Notes: a model not told the origin generated them from the letters alone. A DNA stretch of 64,000 bases from Thermodesulforhabdus norvegica (GCF_900114975.1 NZ_FOUU01000005.1:62001-126000); one strand, 5' to 3'. Counted from the stretch's first letter, positions 17,622 through 27,787 are shown. Numbers and translations are program-made.

Positions 17622-20219
17622 ATGACACTCGCCGATTTTGTGAGCCGCTACTTCGTCAGAGCTCTTCTAATTCCTTTTGTTATAGTGGGAATTTTTACGA
17701 CGACCCTTTTGATGGGCTGGCAGATCCACAGTACCAGAAAGAGCCATCAGATGATAGCGGATTTTCTCAATCAGAACATTTCGGAATATCTATCCAATGC
17801 GCATCATTTGCTGAGAGTTCTGGCATGGGAGCACGAAAGTGTCGGAGGTGCGGAGGTTTACGAAATCAGGAATGTCTCTGACTTTTATCGAATCTTGCTG
17901 GTCAAAACGGACCACATAGAGGCATCCATTGATTCGGATCGCAAAGTATATCTTGAATTGATGAAGGCCGGGGTTCCCGTGGTGTATTTCCCGGATCTAA
18001 GAGAATGGCCTGCCGTTTCCGTTCCTTATTACAATCCCGAATTGGACACAATGACGGTGGGAGTTGTTGTAAGAGCCGATAGATGGATGGCATTCGGAGA
18101 ACTAAATCTGGCTTCTATTTATAACCTCGTAATGACATGGGCTGCTTCATATCCCGGAACTTCGGTGATTATTACCGATAAGTACGGAAACATTATCTGC
18201 CATCCTGACATGAAACTGGTCATAGAGCGGGAGAACCTCGCTCATGAACCGATCTTCAGAAAGATTATCGGATACTACGGGTTAACGACGACGGTTGGTT
18301 TCTACGGGGGTCACTATGTACTTGCCACGGGCCGGTATGTGGGACCCTGGGAGTGGGTGGTAACCATCATTCGTCCCCTGAAAACTTTCTTTTTTCCGCT
18401 GATCCTCGTGGTGGGAATCATTATTTCCGTAAGCTTTGCTATTGCCGTGATAATCTTCAAATTTCAAAACCGCTTGAGGAGTGCAGTCGTCGGCCCCGTT
18501 GAAGGTCTGGTCAATTTGGCCGTAGCCGTCCAGCGAGGCGAGAAGTTACCGGAACCCTCTTCCATTACCCTGGGGTCGGATATTAAAGAGCTGAAGAAAC
18601 TCGCGGAGGCGATAATATGCACTTATAAAAAGCTAAAAGAAAGAGAAAGGATAACCAAAGAGATGAGCAGAGAACTCTTCTGGCTGGTTGAGTCGATAGG
18701 AGATGCTGTAATTGCCGTTGATAAATACGGTAGGGTTATGAGGATGAACGGTATGGCCGAATTGCTTTCGGGATGGAACAGATTCCAGGCCTTCGGTAAG
18801 CCTCTTGAGAGGATCTTCAGGCTTTATGAAGCAGAGCACAAACTCGATGTGGCCCGTATTGTAGATAAAGTCGTTCGAGACGGCGCTGTAATAAGGCTCC
18901 AGGACCGGATCAGACTGGTTTCCCCGGATGGATCAAATAAGTTTGTGACGGACAGTATATCCCCGCTGCGTGACGGAGACGGAAATGTTACGGGAGCGGT
19001 CGTGGTTTTTCACGACGTGACCGCTCAGGTTGAAGCGGAAGAAGAGAAAAGAAAGCTGGAAAAGATGCTTGCTCAGAGTCAGAAAATGGAGGCACTGGGA
19101 ACACTTGCCAGCGGAATTGCTCACGAGTTCAACAACCTTCTGCAGATTCTTTCGGGCTATGTCGAGCTCGCGCTGGATGTAACGGGGCAAACGGATCGCC
19201 GTTATGAATGGCTTGTCAGGATAAAAGGGGCTTCGGAGAGGGCCAAAGAGCTGGTGGAACACCTTCTAACCTTTTCCAGGGAGCACAAACCCAGGCTTCA
19301 GGTCCTGGATGTTAATCGTTTAATTCTGGATACACTGGACTTTCTCCGAACCAGCATTCCCAGAATGATAAAAATTGAAACCTCTCTTGCAGAAAACCTG
19401 CCGGCAATAAAGGCAGACCCTCGTCAGCTGGAGCTCGCTTTGATCAACCTCGTTGTGAATGCAAGGGATGCTATAAGAGAAGGAGAGCCCGGTGTTATAA
19501 GAATCAGGTCCTGTCATGAAACGGATGTGGGCTGCAGGGGTTGGGTCAGAATAGATGTGGAGGACACCGGTTGCGGGATTGCCCCTGATCTGCTCGAAAG
19601 AATATTCGAGCCTTTCTTTACGACCAAGGGACCCGGTAAAGGTACTGGGCTGGGACTTTCGGCGGTTTACGGGATTGTACAGGCCCATGAAGGGCGTATT
19701 GAAGTAAAAAGCTCGCCAGGTCAGGGGTCAACATTTTCCGTCTATCTGCCTGTTCGAGAATACCATCAGCTCGACGCTCCGGCCGAACCTGTGCCGGACA
19801 GGCCATCGGAAGAAGCTCCCGCGACGTGTCATAAGAAGGACACTGAGGAGAGGCCGGCTGTTCTCGTAGTGGACGATGAGCAGCTGGTGCTCGATTTTGT
19901 AGCCGAAATCCTGAGACGGGAGAATTTTGAGGTCCTCGGTGCCACTTCCGGTGAGGAAGCACTTGAGCTTGTTGACGCTGTGGGAAAATCAATTAGTCTG
20001 ATCATTCTGGATCTCAACATGCCGGGTATGGGCGGCTGGAAGTGCCTTGAGGAGATTCGTTCACGCCTTCCCGATGTGCCCGTTATAATTGCAAGTGGTT
20101 ACATTTCGGCATCTGCGGAGAAAAGGGCAGAAGGGTACAGGAATGTGAGATTCATAAGAAAACCGTATTCAATAAAGGAGCTTCTGGACGAGTTGAGAAA
20201 GGTCAAAAACCGGGGCTGA
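17622..20219 (+). CDS. Membrane hybrid sensor histidine kinase (Cache-PAS-HisKA-HATPase-REC)
   Basis: An 865-residue two-component sensor. Order of parts: membrane segment (about 14-34), periplasmic double-Cache-like sensor (about 40-255), second membrane segment (about 258-285), linker, PAS (about 350-465), HisKA with the phospho-accepting His501 in ASGIAHEFNNLLQIL, HATPase (about 600-715; VNARDAI, DTGCGI, GKGTGLGLS), and a receiver domain (about 745-860) with Asp797 in LIILDLNMPGMGG. It starts three bases after the binding-lipoprotein gene, suggesting the lipoprotein presents its ligand to this sensor. No separate response regulator or output gene lies nearby, so the phosphoryl acceptor is encoded elsewhere. 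Confidence 0.9.
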   Translation: MTLADFVSRYFVRALLIPFVIVGIFTTTLLMGWQIHSTRKSHQMIADFLNQNISEYLSNAHHLLRVLAWEHESVGGAEVYEIRNVSDFYRILLVKTDHIEASIDSDRKVYLELMKAGVPVVYFPDLREWPAVSVPYYNPELDTMTVGVVVRADRWMAFGELNLASIYNLVMTWAASYPGTSVIITDKYGNIICHPDMKLVIERENLAHEPIFRKIIGYYGLTTTVGFYGGHYVLATGRYVGPWEWVVTIIRPLKTFFFPLILVVGIIISVSFAIAVIIFKFQNRLRSAVVGPVEGLVNLAVAVQRGEKLPEPSSITLGSDIKELKKLAEAIICTYKKLKERERITKEMSRELFWLVESIGDAVIAVDKYGRVMRMNGMAELLSGWNRFQAFGKPLERIFRLYEAEHKLDVARIVDKVVRDGAVIRLQDRIRLVSPDGSNKFVTDSISPLRDGDGNVTGAVVVFHDVTAQVEAEEEKRKLEKMLAQSQKMEALGTLASGIAHEFNNLLQILSGYVELALDVTGQTDRRYEWLVRIKGASERAKELVEHLLTFSREHKPRLQVLDVNRLILDTLDFLRTSIPRMIKIETSLAENLPAIKADPRQLELALINLVVNARDAIREGEPGVIRIRSCHETDVGCRGWVRIDVEDTGCGIAPDLLERIFEPFFTTKGPGKGTGLGLSAVYGIVQAHEGRIEVKSSPGQGSTFSVYLPVREYHQLDAPAEPVPDRPSEEAPATCHKKDTEERPAVLVVDDEQLVLDFVAEILRRENFEVLGATSGEEALELVDAVGKSISLIILDLNMPGMGGWKCLEEIRSRLPDVPVIIASGYISASAEKRAEGYRNVRFIRKPYSIKELLDELRKVKNRG

Positions 20220-20270
20220 GCTCATTATTTCAGCCTAGAGATGACCGAAGGGGGAGGATAGCGGCTTTAA

Positions 20271-21608
20271 ATGAAAAAAGTTGCAGTAAAGACTCTTGGT
20301 TGCAAGGTTAATCAGTGTGAATCTTCCTATCTGATAGAATCCCTCAGGCGCAGTGGCTTTGAGGTGGTGGATTTTCAAGAAGCCGCCGACATCTATATTG
20401 TTCATGGATGCACCGTTACATCGCGGGCTGCCTACGAAACGCGGCAGTTTATTTACCGAGCCCGAAGGACTAATCCCCGGGCCGGGGCGATCGTTTTGAT
20501 GGGGTGTGCCGCTCACTTCGAAGGTCTGGAACTGGCCCGTAAGGGATTGGTTACGCACGTGCTGGGTAATGAAGAGAAGTATGAAATTGCAGAGATCCTT
20601 CTTGGCGGATCCACCTGTAAGGAGCCCGTTGTACGGCTGTCGGACCCAAGACGTTTTTCTCGAATCGTTCCCTTGAGTTTTGCCAGCATGTTACAGGATC
20701 GAGCACGGGCATACGTGAAAATTCAGGACGGCTGTGATTCTTTCTGCAGCTACTGCATCGTTCCCTATGTCCGGGGCAAAAGCAGATCACTTTCCCCCGA
20801 GGAAGTATGCGGCGAGACCGAGATTATACGTGAAGCCGGCTTTTCGGAAATAGTTTTAACGGGCATACATATGGGGAGCTGGTCCTGGGTTCGTGATGGA
20901 AAGCCCATGTCTCTTTTGGAACTTCTAATAGAGCTGGAGCACCGCGGTCTCGTCCGGCCGAGGGTCAGGTTGAGCTCACTTGAGCCCGGCGAATGCCACC
21001 ACAGGCTCATTTCCTATCTTTCGACTAAAGATTGGATCTGCCACCACTTTCATGTTCCCCTTCAGAGCGGAGACGGAGAAATATTAAAGCGGATGAACCG
21101 TCATTACGATCCCCAGGATTACGCCGAAGTAATCAGCTCAATAAGAAGACACTTTCCCCATGCGGCTATTGGAGCCGATGTTATAGTAGGTTTCCCCGGA
21201 GAAGATGAGAAAGCCTGGCAGGCTACCTACAGCCTGATCGAGAAGCTACCGATCACTTACCTTCATGTATTTCCTTATTCTCCCCGCAAGGGTACTCCCG
21301 CTGCCAGGTTTGCAGGATCTGTTGAGAAGTCCATTCGGAAGGCCCGGGCTTCCGAGCTCAGAAAGCTGGGCAGGAAGAAAAAGCTTTCTTTCATGGAGAA
21401 ACAGAAGGGAAGGTATGTTGAAGTCGTTCTGGAAAAAGCTCTGTCTCCCGAAGAAGGAGTATGGCAGGGCACCTCGGGTAATTACCTTACCGTTGTGACC
21501 AGAATCCCCTTCCCGGCCCACAAGGGACAGCTTGTACGGGTGCGCCTGGAAGAAGTGGACGGAGAAAGAGAGATTCTGTCAGCCGGGTTTGTGGAATTTA
21601 TTGAGTGA
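20271..21608 (+). CDS. mtaB: tRNA threonylcarbamoyladenosine methylthiotransferase
   Basis: A 445-residue radical SAM methylthiotransferase that converts t6A37 to ms2t6A37 in tRNA. N-terminal cluster cysteines appear in KTLGCKVNQCESS, VHGCTVTSRAA and LMGCAAHFEG; the radical SAM motif is CDSFCSYCIVPYVRGKSRS near residue 155. The C-terminal TRAM domain holds the tRNA-binding strands (KGRYVEVVLEKAL). The KTLGCKVNQ opening is typical of MtaB and not of MiaB or RimO. A GGGGAGGA site lies about 11 bases upstream. Its end overlaps the convergent DUF6178 gene by 11 bp. Confidence 0.92.
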   Translation: MKKVAVKTLGCKVNQCESSYLIESLRRSGFEVVDFQEAADIYIVHGCTVTSRAAYETRQFIYRARRTNPRAGAIVLMGCAAHFEGLELARKGLVTHVLGNEEKYEIAEILLGGSTCKEPVVRLSDPRRFSRIVPLSFASMLQDRARAYVKIQDGCDSFCSYCIVPYVRGKSRSLSPEEVCGETEIIREAGFSEIVLTGIHMGSWSWVRDGKPMSLLELLIELEHRGLVRPRVRLSSLEPGECHHRLISYLSTKDWICHHFHVPLQSGDGEILKRMNRHYDPQDYAEVISSIRRHFPHAAIGADVIVGFPGEDEKAWQATYSLIEKLPITYLHVFPYSPRKGTPAARFAGSVEKSIRKARASELRKLGRKKKLSFMEKQKGRYVEVVLEKALSPEEGVWQGTSGNYLTVVTRIPFPAHKGQLVRVRLEEVDGEREILSAGFVEFIE

Positions 21609-23298
21609 AAAGGAAGAATTTTACCCATCGAGGGTCGGGAGTTTCGCCGCGTCTGTAGAAGGGCCCCATTTCTTCCAGATAGGCATTTATAATACTTTGA
21701 ATGTAGCTATTTACATGCTTTTGCCACTGTTCTCCCTGTACGTTAATGGAGAGCCACGTCCGTATGTGAGGGATCAGGGCATCGGGGTGTAAGAGAGGAA
21801 ATATCTTCTCCCAGTCGGCGACGGGAATAGGACGGGCTGTGAACCTGGGTTTTTCATGAACAAGGGAATGTGCTGCGGCTGTGAAAAGCAATACGCTTAC
21901 GGTTACGTCTTCTATAGATGCATAATGACCCTCCCGCCATAGGTTCTCGGTTAGCTCCTGCCAGGGAACTTCGATGGAATCAAGTATTATTCCCATGCAC
22001 AGGACCGTATCCAGACGCTCTTGAGCTTCAGAGACCTCCGAAGGCCTTCGGAAGAAATCAGGAAAGGGGGCTCTACCCGGAACATGGCGCTGTAACTGCG
22101 GAAAAGGTTGACATAAAAGATCTACGAACTCGTACCATTCGGGTTCGAGAATATTCATGCCCAGAGGGCACCTGGCTATCCAGCCGTGTTCCACAAGTCG
22201 TCTGGCCCGCCTGCCGAGCTTCTTTAAAGGCTCCAACCCGACACGAAAGATGTGCTCCAGATAAACGTTCATGAGGATTTGCGCCGCTGAAGAAGGATTA
22301 ACACCGGGACGGCTCAAAATGTGGAGCCCAAGATTTAAGGTCGCCCGAACCTTATCAAGGCACTCTCGAAGGAGCTCACTATCCTGAAACCTGACCCGAT
22401 CGGCTATAATAACTTTGTTGGCAAGAGCAGCAAGCTCTAGTTGAATGTATTCCAGGACGGCTTTATTCTCTATGCGGCCGAGGGCTCTGGAGAACAAATC
22501 TTCCGATTCTTCAAGCTTAACGACGGCAAAGGAAGGAGGCGACATTACGGGTTCGGCAGCAAGATAGCGCATCTTGGTCCTTGCAACTTCTGATGGTTCC
22601 ATGGGAACATATATCGTCAGGGCGTCGTAATAATCCGGTATTGCCTGGTCTTCCAGCCGTCCCTTGTGAAACCGATAGGCCTCTTCCTCCATCTCGGCGT
22701 CAAGACCATAAACGGCATGCTCCATGATTTCTTTATAATACCCGTAGTTGGTCTCAAAAAGAATGCTCAACACATGACGGATTAAATCCTCATATTGTGG
22801 ATACCTGCATTCCCAGAAATATTGATCGTCAATCGTGTGCGGAGGCAGATAATCCAGTGCTTCCGTAAGGTCTATGTCATCCGGGCGTATGACAACCCTT
22901 ATCCACTGTTTGATCATGGATATTAGAAAAAAGAACTCCACGTTGTATAGCCATTGAACCAGAGGCTCATAGCCGGCTCTCGCAAGCCGATCCAGCCAGG
23001 CTATGCCTTCCCCCGGCACAATGCGGTCTTTGTTCCAGCACTCCATGTCGAATATGTGAATCCATTGTTCTGTGCTGGCAAGGCTCAGCAAGGGCAGGGC
23101 ATCGTCGGGACCCACCTCCATAACGGTCATGTAAAAGTCCTGAAGTGGCATAGACCGAACGACGGCTACAGCATCCGCTCGATCCAGAATGGCTTCCATC
23201 CTTCGTTTTGCAGGAAGCCTCATAACAACCTGAGCGTATTCTGCCGCAGGAAGCCTCTTAATTTTCTCTTCACTGAAATCTATTATTTGATTTCCCAT
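21598..23298 (-). CDS. DUF6178 family protein
   Basis: A 566-residue, largely helical protein that I match from memory to the DUF6178 family of Desulfobacterota. It has no signal peptide, no transmembrane segment and no recognisable catalytic motif. The N-terminal 100 residues (RLPAAEYAQVVMRLPAKRRMEAI) resemble a helical-repeat segment like those in flagellar motor or MgtE N-terminal domains, but the match is loose. It is the last gene of the rpsF-to-dnaB block, eight bases after the phenylacetate-CoA ligase gene. Function unknown. Confidence 0.7.
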   Translation of the reverse strand: MGNQIIDFSEEKIKRLPAAEYAQVVMRLPAKRRMEAILDRADAVAVVRSMPLQDFYMTVMEVGPDDALPLLSLASTEQWIHIFDMECWNKDRIVPGEGIAWLDRLARAGYEPLVQWLYNVEFFFLISMIKQWIRVVIRPDDIDLTEALDYLPPHTIDDQYFWECRYPQYEDLIRHVLSILFETNYGYYKEIMEHAVYGLDAEMEEEAYRFHKGRLEDQAIPDYYDALTIYVPMEPSEVARTKMRYLAAEPVMSPPSFAVVKLEESEDLFSRALGRIENKAVLEYIQLELAALANKVIIADRVRFQDSELLRECLDKVRATLNLGLHILSRPGVNPSSAAQILMNVYLEHIFRVGLEPLKKLGRRARRLVEHGWIARCPLGMNILEPEWYEFVDLLCQPFPQLQRHVPGRAPFPDFFRRPSEVSEAQERLDTVLCMGIILDSIEVPWQELTENLWREGHYASIEDVTVSVLLFTAAAHSLVHEKPRFTARPIPVADWEKIFPLLHPDALIPHIRTWLSINVQGEQWQKHVNSYIQSIINAYLEEMGPFYRRGETPDPRWVKFFLFTQ

Positions 23299-23306
23299 GG
23301 GCTTTC

Positions 23307-24647
23307 TTAGACGCCGCCTTCTCCGCTTTTTCCTCTTAAGTCGATTAACCGGACAGCCTTGCCCTCACCCCCGGGAAGCCCGTTGGGCTCAACAAGTTCA
23401 ACCCTGGGAGTAACCAAAAGCTCGCTCTTGAGCTCTTTCGCGATTTTCTCCCGCAACTTATGAAGATGTCGCATATCTTCTATAAACACTCTATCCGTCA
23501 CTTCAACCTGTACGGTCATCTGATCGAGATTATCTTCTCTCGTAAGAACAATTCTATAATTGGAACCAACCTCCGGTATGGCCATCAAGACCTGCTCGAC
23601 CTGTATCGGAAAGATGTTTACACCCTTGATTATGAACATGTCGTCAGATCTTCCCTGAATCCTGTCTATTCGTCTGTGAGGTCTCCCGCAGGGGCACTGA
23701 CCCGGGATAATTCTGGTGAGGTCTCTCGTGCGGTACCGGATAAGAGGCATTCCTTCACGGTCAAGAGTTGTCAGGACCAGTTCTCCTATCGTGCCGTCGG
23801 GAACCGGTTCAAGGGTGTCCGGGTCTATGACTTCCATGAGGTAAGCGTCTTCCCAGAGATGCAGTCCGCTTTGATAAAGGCACTCGAAGGCGACTCCGGG
23901 GCCGTTCATTTCCGAAAGACCGTAGCTGTTATACACTCTGATGCCGTAAAAGTTCTGAACCCGCTGGCGAACCTCTTCTGAATAAGGTTCTGCTCCCAGA
24001 TAGCCTATGCGAAGGTTGAGGTCCTCCCTGGGATTCACACCCATTTCCTGGCAGACATCCATTAACCGAAGTGCGTAACTCGGGATAACATGGATTACGG
24101 TGGTTCCAAAATCCTTCATAAGCTGTATCTGGCGTTTGCTGTTGCCGGCACCCGAGGGTATCGTAAGAATTCCCACTTTTTCTGCGCCGTAGTGAAAGCC
24201 CAATCCTCCCGTGAAGAGCCCGTAGCCGCTCATGTTTTGAAACACGTCGCCGGGGCCGGCTCCTGTCATGCAAAAACAGCGTGCCATGAGCTCTGCCCAC
24301 GAGTCTATATCACGACGCGTGTAAAAAACGGCGGTTGCACGGCCCGTCGTACCGGAAGAAACGTGAAGTCTAACCAGACGATCTCTTGATACGGTCAAAA
24401 ACCCGTAAGGATAGGCGGAGCGAAGATCGTCCTTGGTTGTGAAGGGGAGCCTGGATAGATCGGAAAGACCTTTGATGTCTGATGGGCTTAGGCCCAGCTC
24501 CGAAAACTTTTTTCGGTAAAAGGGAGATTCCCAGGCCCTTGCAACGGTTTTCAAGAAGCGCTCTTCCTGAAGGTTTATGAGTTCGTCCCGGGTCAAAAAT
24601 TCCCTCTCGGGGTTCCAGGCCTTTATCTGCGCCATATCAGTACTCAT
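23307..24647 (-). CDS. paaK: Phenylacetate-CoA ligase family protein
   Basis: An AMP-forming acyl/aryl-CoA ligase of about 446 residues. Motifs: the nucleotide loop HVSSGTTGRATAVFYT (near residue 93), YNSYGLSEMNGPGVAFEC (near 235) and RYRTRDLTRIIPG (near 305), then a metal-ligand-like CPCGRPHRRIDRIQGRSDDMFIIKG arrangement in two halves. Such enzymes in anaerobes activate phenylacetate or related aromatic acids; no other paa or aromatic-degradation genes are near, so the natural acid is uncertain. The frame extends to 24692, but the ATG at 24647 (or 24635) next to the dnaB stop is more natural. Confidence 0.85.
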   Translation of the reverse strand: MSTDMAQIKAWNPEREFLTRDELINLQEERFLKTVARAWESPFYRKKFSELGLSPSDIKGLSDLSRLPFTTKDDLRSAYPYGFLTVSRDRLVRLHVSSGTTGRATAVFYTRRDIDSWAELMARCFCMTGAGPGDVFQNMSGYGLFTGGLGFHYGAEKVGILTIPSGAGNSKRQIQLMKDFGTTVIHVIPSYALRLMDVCQEMGVNPREDLNLRIGYLGAEPYSEEVRQRVQNFYGIRVYNSYGLSEMNGPGVAFECLYQSGLHLWEDAYLMEVIDPDTLEPVPDGTIGELVLTTLDREGMPLIRYRTRDLTRIIPGQCPCGRPHRRIDRIQGRSDDMFIIKGVNIFPIQVEQVLMAIPEVGSNYRIVLTREDNLDQMTVQVEVTDRVFIEDMRHLHKLREKIAKELKSELLVTPRVELVEPNGLPGGEGKAVRLIDLRGKSGEGGV

Positions 24648-25989
24648 AGTCTCTCTCATAAGCCAGGTTTTCGAATCTCGTGTAAGAGTCAATAAATCCC
24701 AGTCTAACGGTTCCCTGAGGTCCGTTTCTCTGTTTTCTTATAAGAACTTCGGCAATTCCCTTATCCTTCGTATCACGGTTGTAAACCTCGTCGCGGTAGA
24801 GGCAGAGTATCACGTCGGCATCCTGTTCTATGGCTCCGGATTCTCTGAGATCGGCAAGCTGAGGTCGCTTGTCGTGCCTTTCTTCAACCTTGCGGTTGAG
24901 CTGAGAAAGGGCAATCACCGGGATGTTTAACTCCCTGGCGAGGTTTTTCAAAGAACGTGAAATTTCCGAAATTTCCTGTTCTCTCCGTTCAAAACGTCCG
25001 TGAATCCTCATAAGCTGCAGATAGTCTATGATTATCAGCCCGAGACCGTGTTCTGCCATAAGACGCCGGGCTTTGGCACGGAGCTCCAGAGGGGTTATTG
25101 CCGGTTGATCGTCTATGAAGAGAGGCACCTTCATGAAGGTTTCGCCCGTGGCCATCAGCCTCCTGCACTCTTCCTGACTGAGAAAACCGGTCCGGATACG
25201 CTGGGAATCAACCCGGGCTTCTGCGCACATGAGCCTCATAGCCACCTGCTCTTTGCTCATTTCCAGCGAGAAGAAAGCCACGGGGATGTTGCTCTCCAGA
25301 GCCACGTTGCGGGCAATGTTAAGAGCAAAGGCGGTCTTACCCATACCGGGTCTTCCGGCAATAATAATCAGATCGGACTTCTGGAAGCCTGCGGTGAGTC
25401 GATCCAGATCTATAAAATGAGATGGAATACCGGTGATTATACCCCTGTTTGTTCGATAGTCTTCGATACGAACCAGGTTATGCTTTACGATTTCTTCAAT
25501 CGGACTACAGGAATTCTGTATCCGCGATTCGGAAATCTGAAATATTGCCGCCTCCGCCTTATCAAGAACCTCTTCCACACTCTCCGGGTGAGAGTAACAC
25601 CAGGAAATTATTTTTCCGGAGGTCTGTATAAGGCTCCTTAATACCGCTCTGTCGGCAACAATTCTGGCATAAACCGGTGCATTCGCCGCCGAAGGCACCC
25701 TTTCCGTAAGGGCTACTAAGTACTCAAGACCGCCTATATCCTCTAATTCGTTCCTCTCTCTGAGCCGCTCAAAAACCGTAACGAGGTCAATGGGTTTGTT
25801 TGCTTCAAACAATTCCGTTATCACTCTGAAGATCTTGCGATGGGATTCGAAGTAAAACTCATCCCCTTTGAGAATTTCAAGAACGGCCGGGATACCCGAA
25901 GGGTCGAGAAGAAGCCCCCCGAGCAATGACTGTTCTGCCTCTCTGCTGTGAGGCGGAATCTTCTGTAATTCCTCAATAATTCCACTCAT
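24637..25989 (-). CDS. dnaB: Replicative DNA helicase
   Basis: A 450-residue RecA-fold hexameric helicase that opens the replication fork. The N-terminal primase-interacting domain starts with PPHSREAEQSLLGGLLLDPSGI; Walker A is GRPGMGKTAFALNIA near residue 212; LIIIDYLQLMR near 320 is Walker B; SGAIEQDADVILCLYRD near 395 includes the arginine-finger region. Length shows no intein. It follows rplI by 31 bp, the usual arrangement, and its stop overlaps the paaK-like start. Confidence 0.95.
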   Translation of the reverse strand: MSGIIEELQKIPPHSREAEQSLLGGLLLDPSGIPAVLEILKGDEFYFESHRKIFRVITELFEANKPIDLVTVFERLRERNELEDIGGLEYLVALTERVPSAANAPVYARIVADRAVLRSLIQTSGKIISWCYSHPESVEEVLDKAEAAIFQISESRIQNSCSPIEEIVKHNLVRIEDYRTNRGIITGIPSHFIDLDRLTAGFQKSDLIIIAGRPGMGKTAFALNIARNVALESNIPVAFFSLEMSKEQVAMRLMCAEARVDSQRIRTGFLSQEECRRLMATGETFMKVPLFIDDQPAITPLELRAKARRLMAEHGLGLIIIDYLQLMRIHGRFERREQEISEISRSLKNLARELNIPVIALSQLNRKVEERHDKRPQLADLRESGAIEQDADVILCLYRDEVYNRDTKDKGIAEVLIRKQRNGPQGTVRLGFIDSYTRFENLAYERDYEY

Positions 25990-26020
25990 ACTCTTCCCCG
26001 AGCACCCGGCTCAAAGTGTG

Positions 26021-26527
26021 CTATTCCTCTGTTTCTTCAACCGGAGTTGTATCCCCGGTGGGAGTCTCGGCTCCTTCGGGCACCACAAGAACGGTGATCT
26101 GGGCTTTTATGTCAGATTCTACCTTAATAGTGATCTTGAATTCACCGACCTTCTTGATGGGCTGGTCTAGAAGTATGTTTTTCTTGGCCAGACCCGTAAA
26201 TCCCTGTTCTTCAAGAGCTTCGAGTATGTCGGTGGCACTTACGGACCCGTAAAGCTTGTCTCCCTCGGCTACCTTTCTCACCATCGTAAGCGTGACGTTG
26301 TTGAGCTTCTCTGCAACGCTGAGCATCTGTTTTCTGAATTCTTCACGTTTTTTTGCAAGAAGCATCTTCCTGTGTTCAAGCTCACGAATGTTCTTCCCCG
26401 TTGCGGGTAATGCCAGGCCCCGGGGGATTAGATAGTTACGGGCGTATCCCGGAGCGACACGAACGATTTCGCCGATGTTTCCGAGAGACGGAACATGTTC
26501 ACATAGGATAACCTCAACTGCCTTCAT
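26021..26527 (-). CDS. rplI: 50S ribosomal protein L9
   Basis: A 168-residue L9 protein binding 23S rRNA. The signature GNIGEIVRVAPGYARNYLIPRGLA is at residues about 16-39 (given here in part), followed by the long linker helix and the C-terminal domain. A tail rich in Glu, Thr and Pro (about residues 148-168, PEGAETPTGDTTPVEETEE) extends beyond the usual end near 150. Its start overlaps the DUF2232 gene by 14 bp. Confidence 0.95.
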   Translation of the reverse strand: MKAVEVILCEHVPSLGNIGEIVRVAPGYARNYLIPRGLALPATGKNIRELEHRKMLLAKKREEFRKQMLSVAEKLNNVTLTMVRKVAEGDKLYGSVSATDILEALEEQGFTGLAKKNILLDQPIKKVGEFKITIKVESDIKAQITVLVVPEGAETPTGDTTPVEETEE

Positions 26528-27476
26528 CTCTGGTCTCCTCTCCTGTCTTTGAAATCTTACGAAAATTTGCCCACGTGTCGAAAAAGCCCGTTAAAGCAAC
26601 CAGTAGGGTGAGATACTGCTGGGTTACGATAAGAAAAATGGCGAGTGCTTTGACCCACCAGGAAAGCTTCCATTTTTCGGCAAAAAAGCCGAGAATGCAC
26701 ATACCGTGAAACAGATAGATCACACCCAGCACTATTATAAGGTTGAAGGCAATGGCCCTGAGAGAAGCCGCAAAAAGGGCCGCAAAGCCCGAAAATATTA
26801 CCGGCCATACAAGCCAGTCCGGTGCTTTCCACAACGCCAGTTTGCTCCACCGCGGCAGAGGATAACCTTTTTGAGAAGAATAGCGTTCAAGCCCGACGAT
26901 GTTTATGACGGCAGATATCAGAAGCGATCCAAAAGACGCTCCCGGAAGCAGCCTCACAACCATGTGAACCATCTGTCGTATTTGCTCTTTTATGTAAGGC
27001 CTTTCCGCCTCTTCAAGCCCGGAATCTTTCAGCAGGGCCATTATGTATTGGAAGGTTTTTTCCTCCAGCCGGGTGAAGATGCTTCCGTCCGATCCCTGGT
27101 GCTTCAGGAAAAACAGCAAAGATCCTGCTGCAAAAACAAAGGCCGTGGCGGCCATCACGCAAAATTCACGACTTCTACCCTGTCTTACGAAATACCCTAT
27201 AAGGGCACCGAGTGTCAGGAACAGGGCAAAGTAGGGCAGCGATTGCCCAAAACCGAGAACTCCGAAAAGAAGCCCTCCACAAATAAGGGCTCCAACGGGA
27301 ACCACATAACCGGAGGGGATGCCCCAGGTATAGACGGAAAGGCTTGACGGAATTGGAGTGAGGAAGCTCAGAAAAAGTCCCACAAAGGGAAACCACACGG
27401 CCGAGCCGAAGAAGATCAGCGAAAGACCTATCCATATGGTAACCTGCTGAACCGTAACAGGTGCGTAAGAAAACAT
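26514..27476 (-). CDS. DUF2232 family multi-pass membrane protein
   Basis: A 320-residue integral membrane protein with about seven to eight hydrophobic segments and no conserved catalytic residues. Proteins of the DUF2232 (YybS-like) family sit between rpsR and rplI in many bacteria, exactly as here. Its function is unknown. The ATG is preceded by GGTGGG. It overlaps rplI by 14 bp, so the two are translationally coupled. Confidence 0.85.
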   Translation of the reverse strand: MFSYAPVTVQQVTIWIGLSLIFFGSAVWFPFVGLFLSFLTPIPSSLSVYTWGIPSGYVVPVGALICGGLLFGVLGFGQSLPYFALFLTLGALIGYFVRQGRSREFCVMAATAFVFAAGSLLFFLKHQGSDGSIFTRLEEKTFQYIMALLKDSGLEEAERPYIKEQIRQMVHMVVRLLPGASFGSLLISAVINIVGLERYSSQKGYPLPRWSKLALWKAPDWLVWPVIFSGFAALFAASLRAIAFNLIIVLGVIYLFHGMCILGFFAEKWKLSWWVKALAIFLIVTQQYLTLLVALTGFFDTWANFRKISKTGEETRDEGS

Positions 27477-27515
27477 CTTTTTTCACCCACCGCGTGGTTC
27501 CCACACTTCGTCAAC

Positions 27516-27776
27516 TTATATGGTATGGAAGGTCGTGTAAGGTAACAGAGCCATCTGACGAGCCCGTTTGATTGCTCGAGTTAATTGACGCTGGTGCTTG
27601 GCACAGTTACCCGTTATCCGCCTGGGAACGATTTTAGCCCGCTCGGTCAGGAAATTCTGGAGAACCGTTGGATCCTTGTAGTCTATCTTTAAAGAGCTAT
27701 CCACGCAGAAGCGACAAACCTTCTTGCGCCTGAAAAACCTTCTCTTTTTCTTAACTATCTGTCTGGTTACGGCCAT
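27516..27776 (-). CDS. rpsR: 30S ribosomal protein S18
   Basis: An 86-residue S18 protein that forms a heterodimer with S6 on the small-subunit platform. The core [20 protein letters not shown] and [14 protein letters not shown] is typical. It retains cysteines in [10 protein letters not shown] and GNCAKHQ, the zinc-ribbon-like form of S18. Lies 11 bp after rpsF. Confidence 0.96.
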   Translation of the reverse strand: MAVTRQIVKKKRRFFRRKKVCRFCVDSSLKIDYKDPTVLQNFLTERAKIVPRRITGNCAKHQRQLTRAIKRARQMALLPYTTFHTI

Positions 27777-27787
27777 TTTCCCTCACC

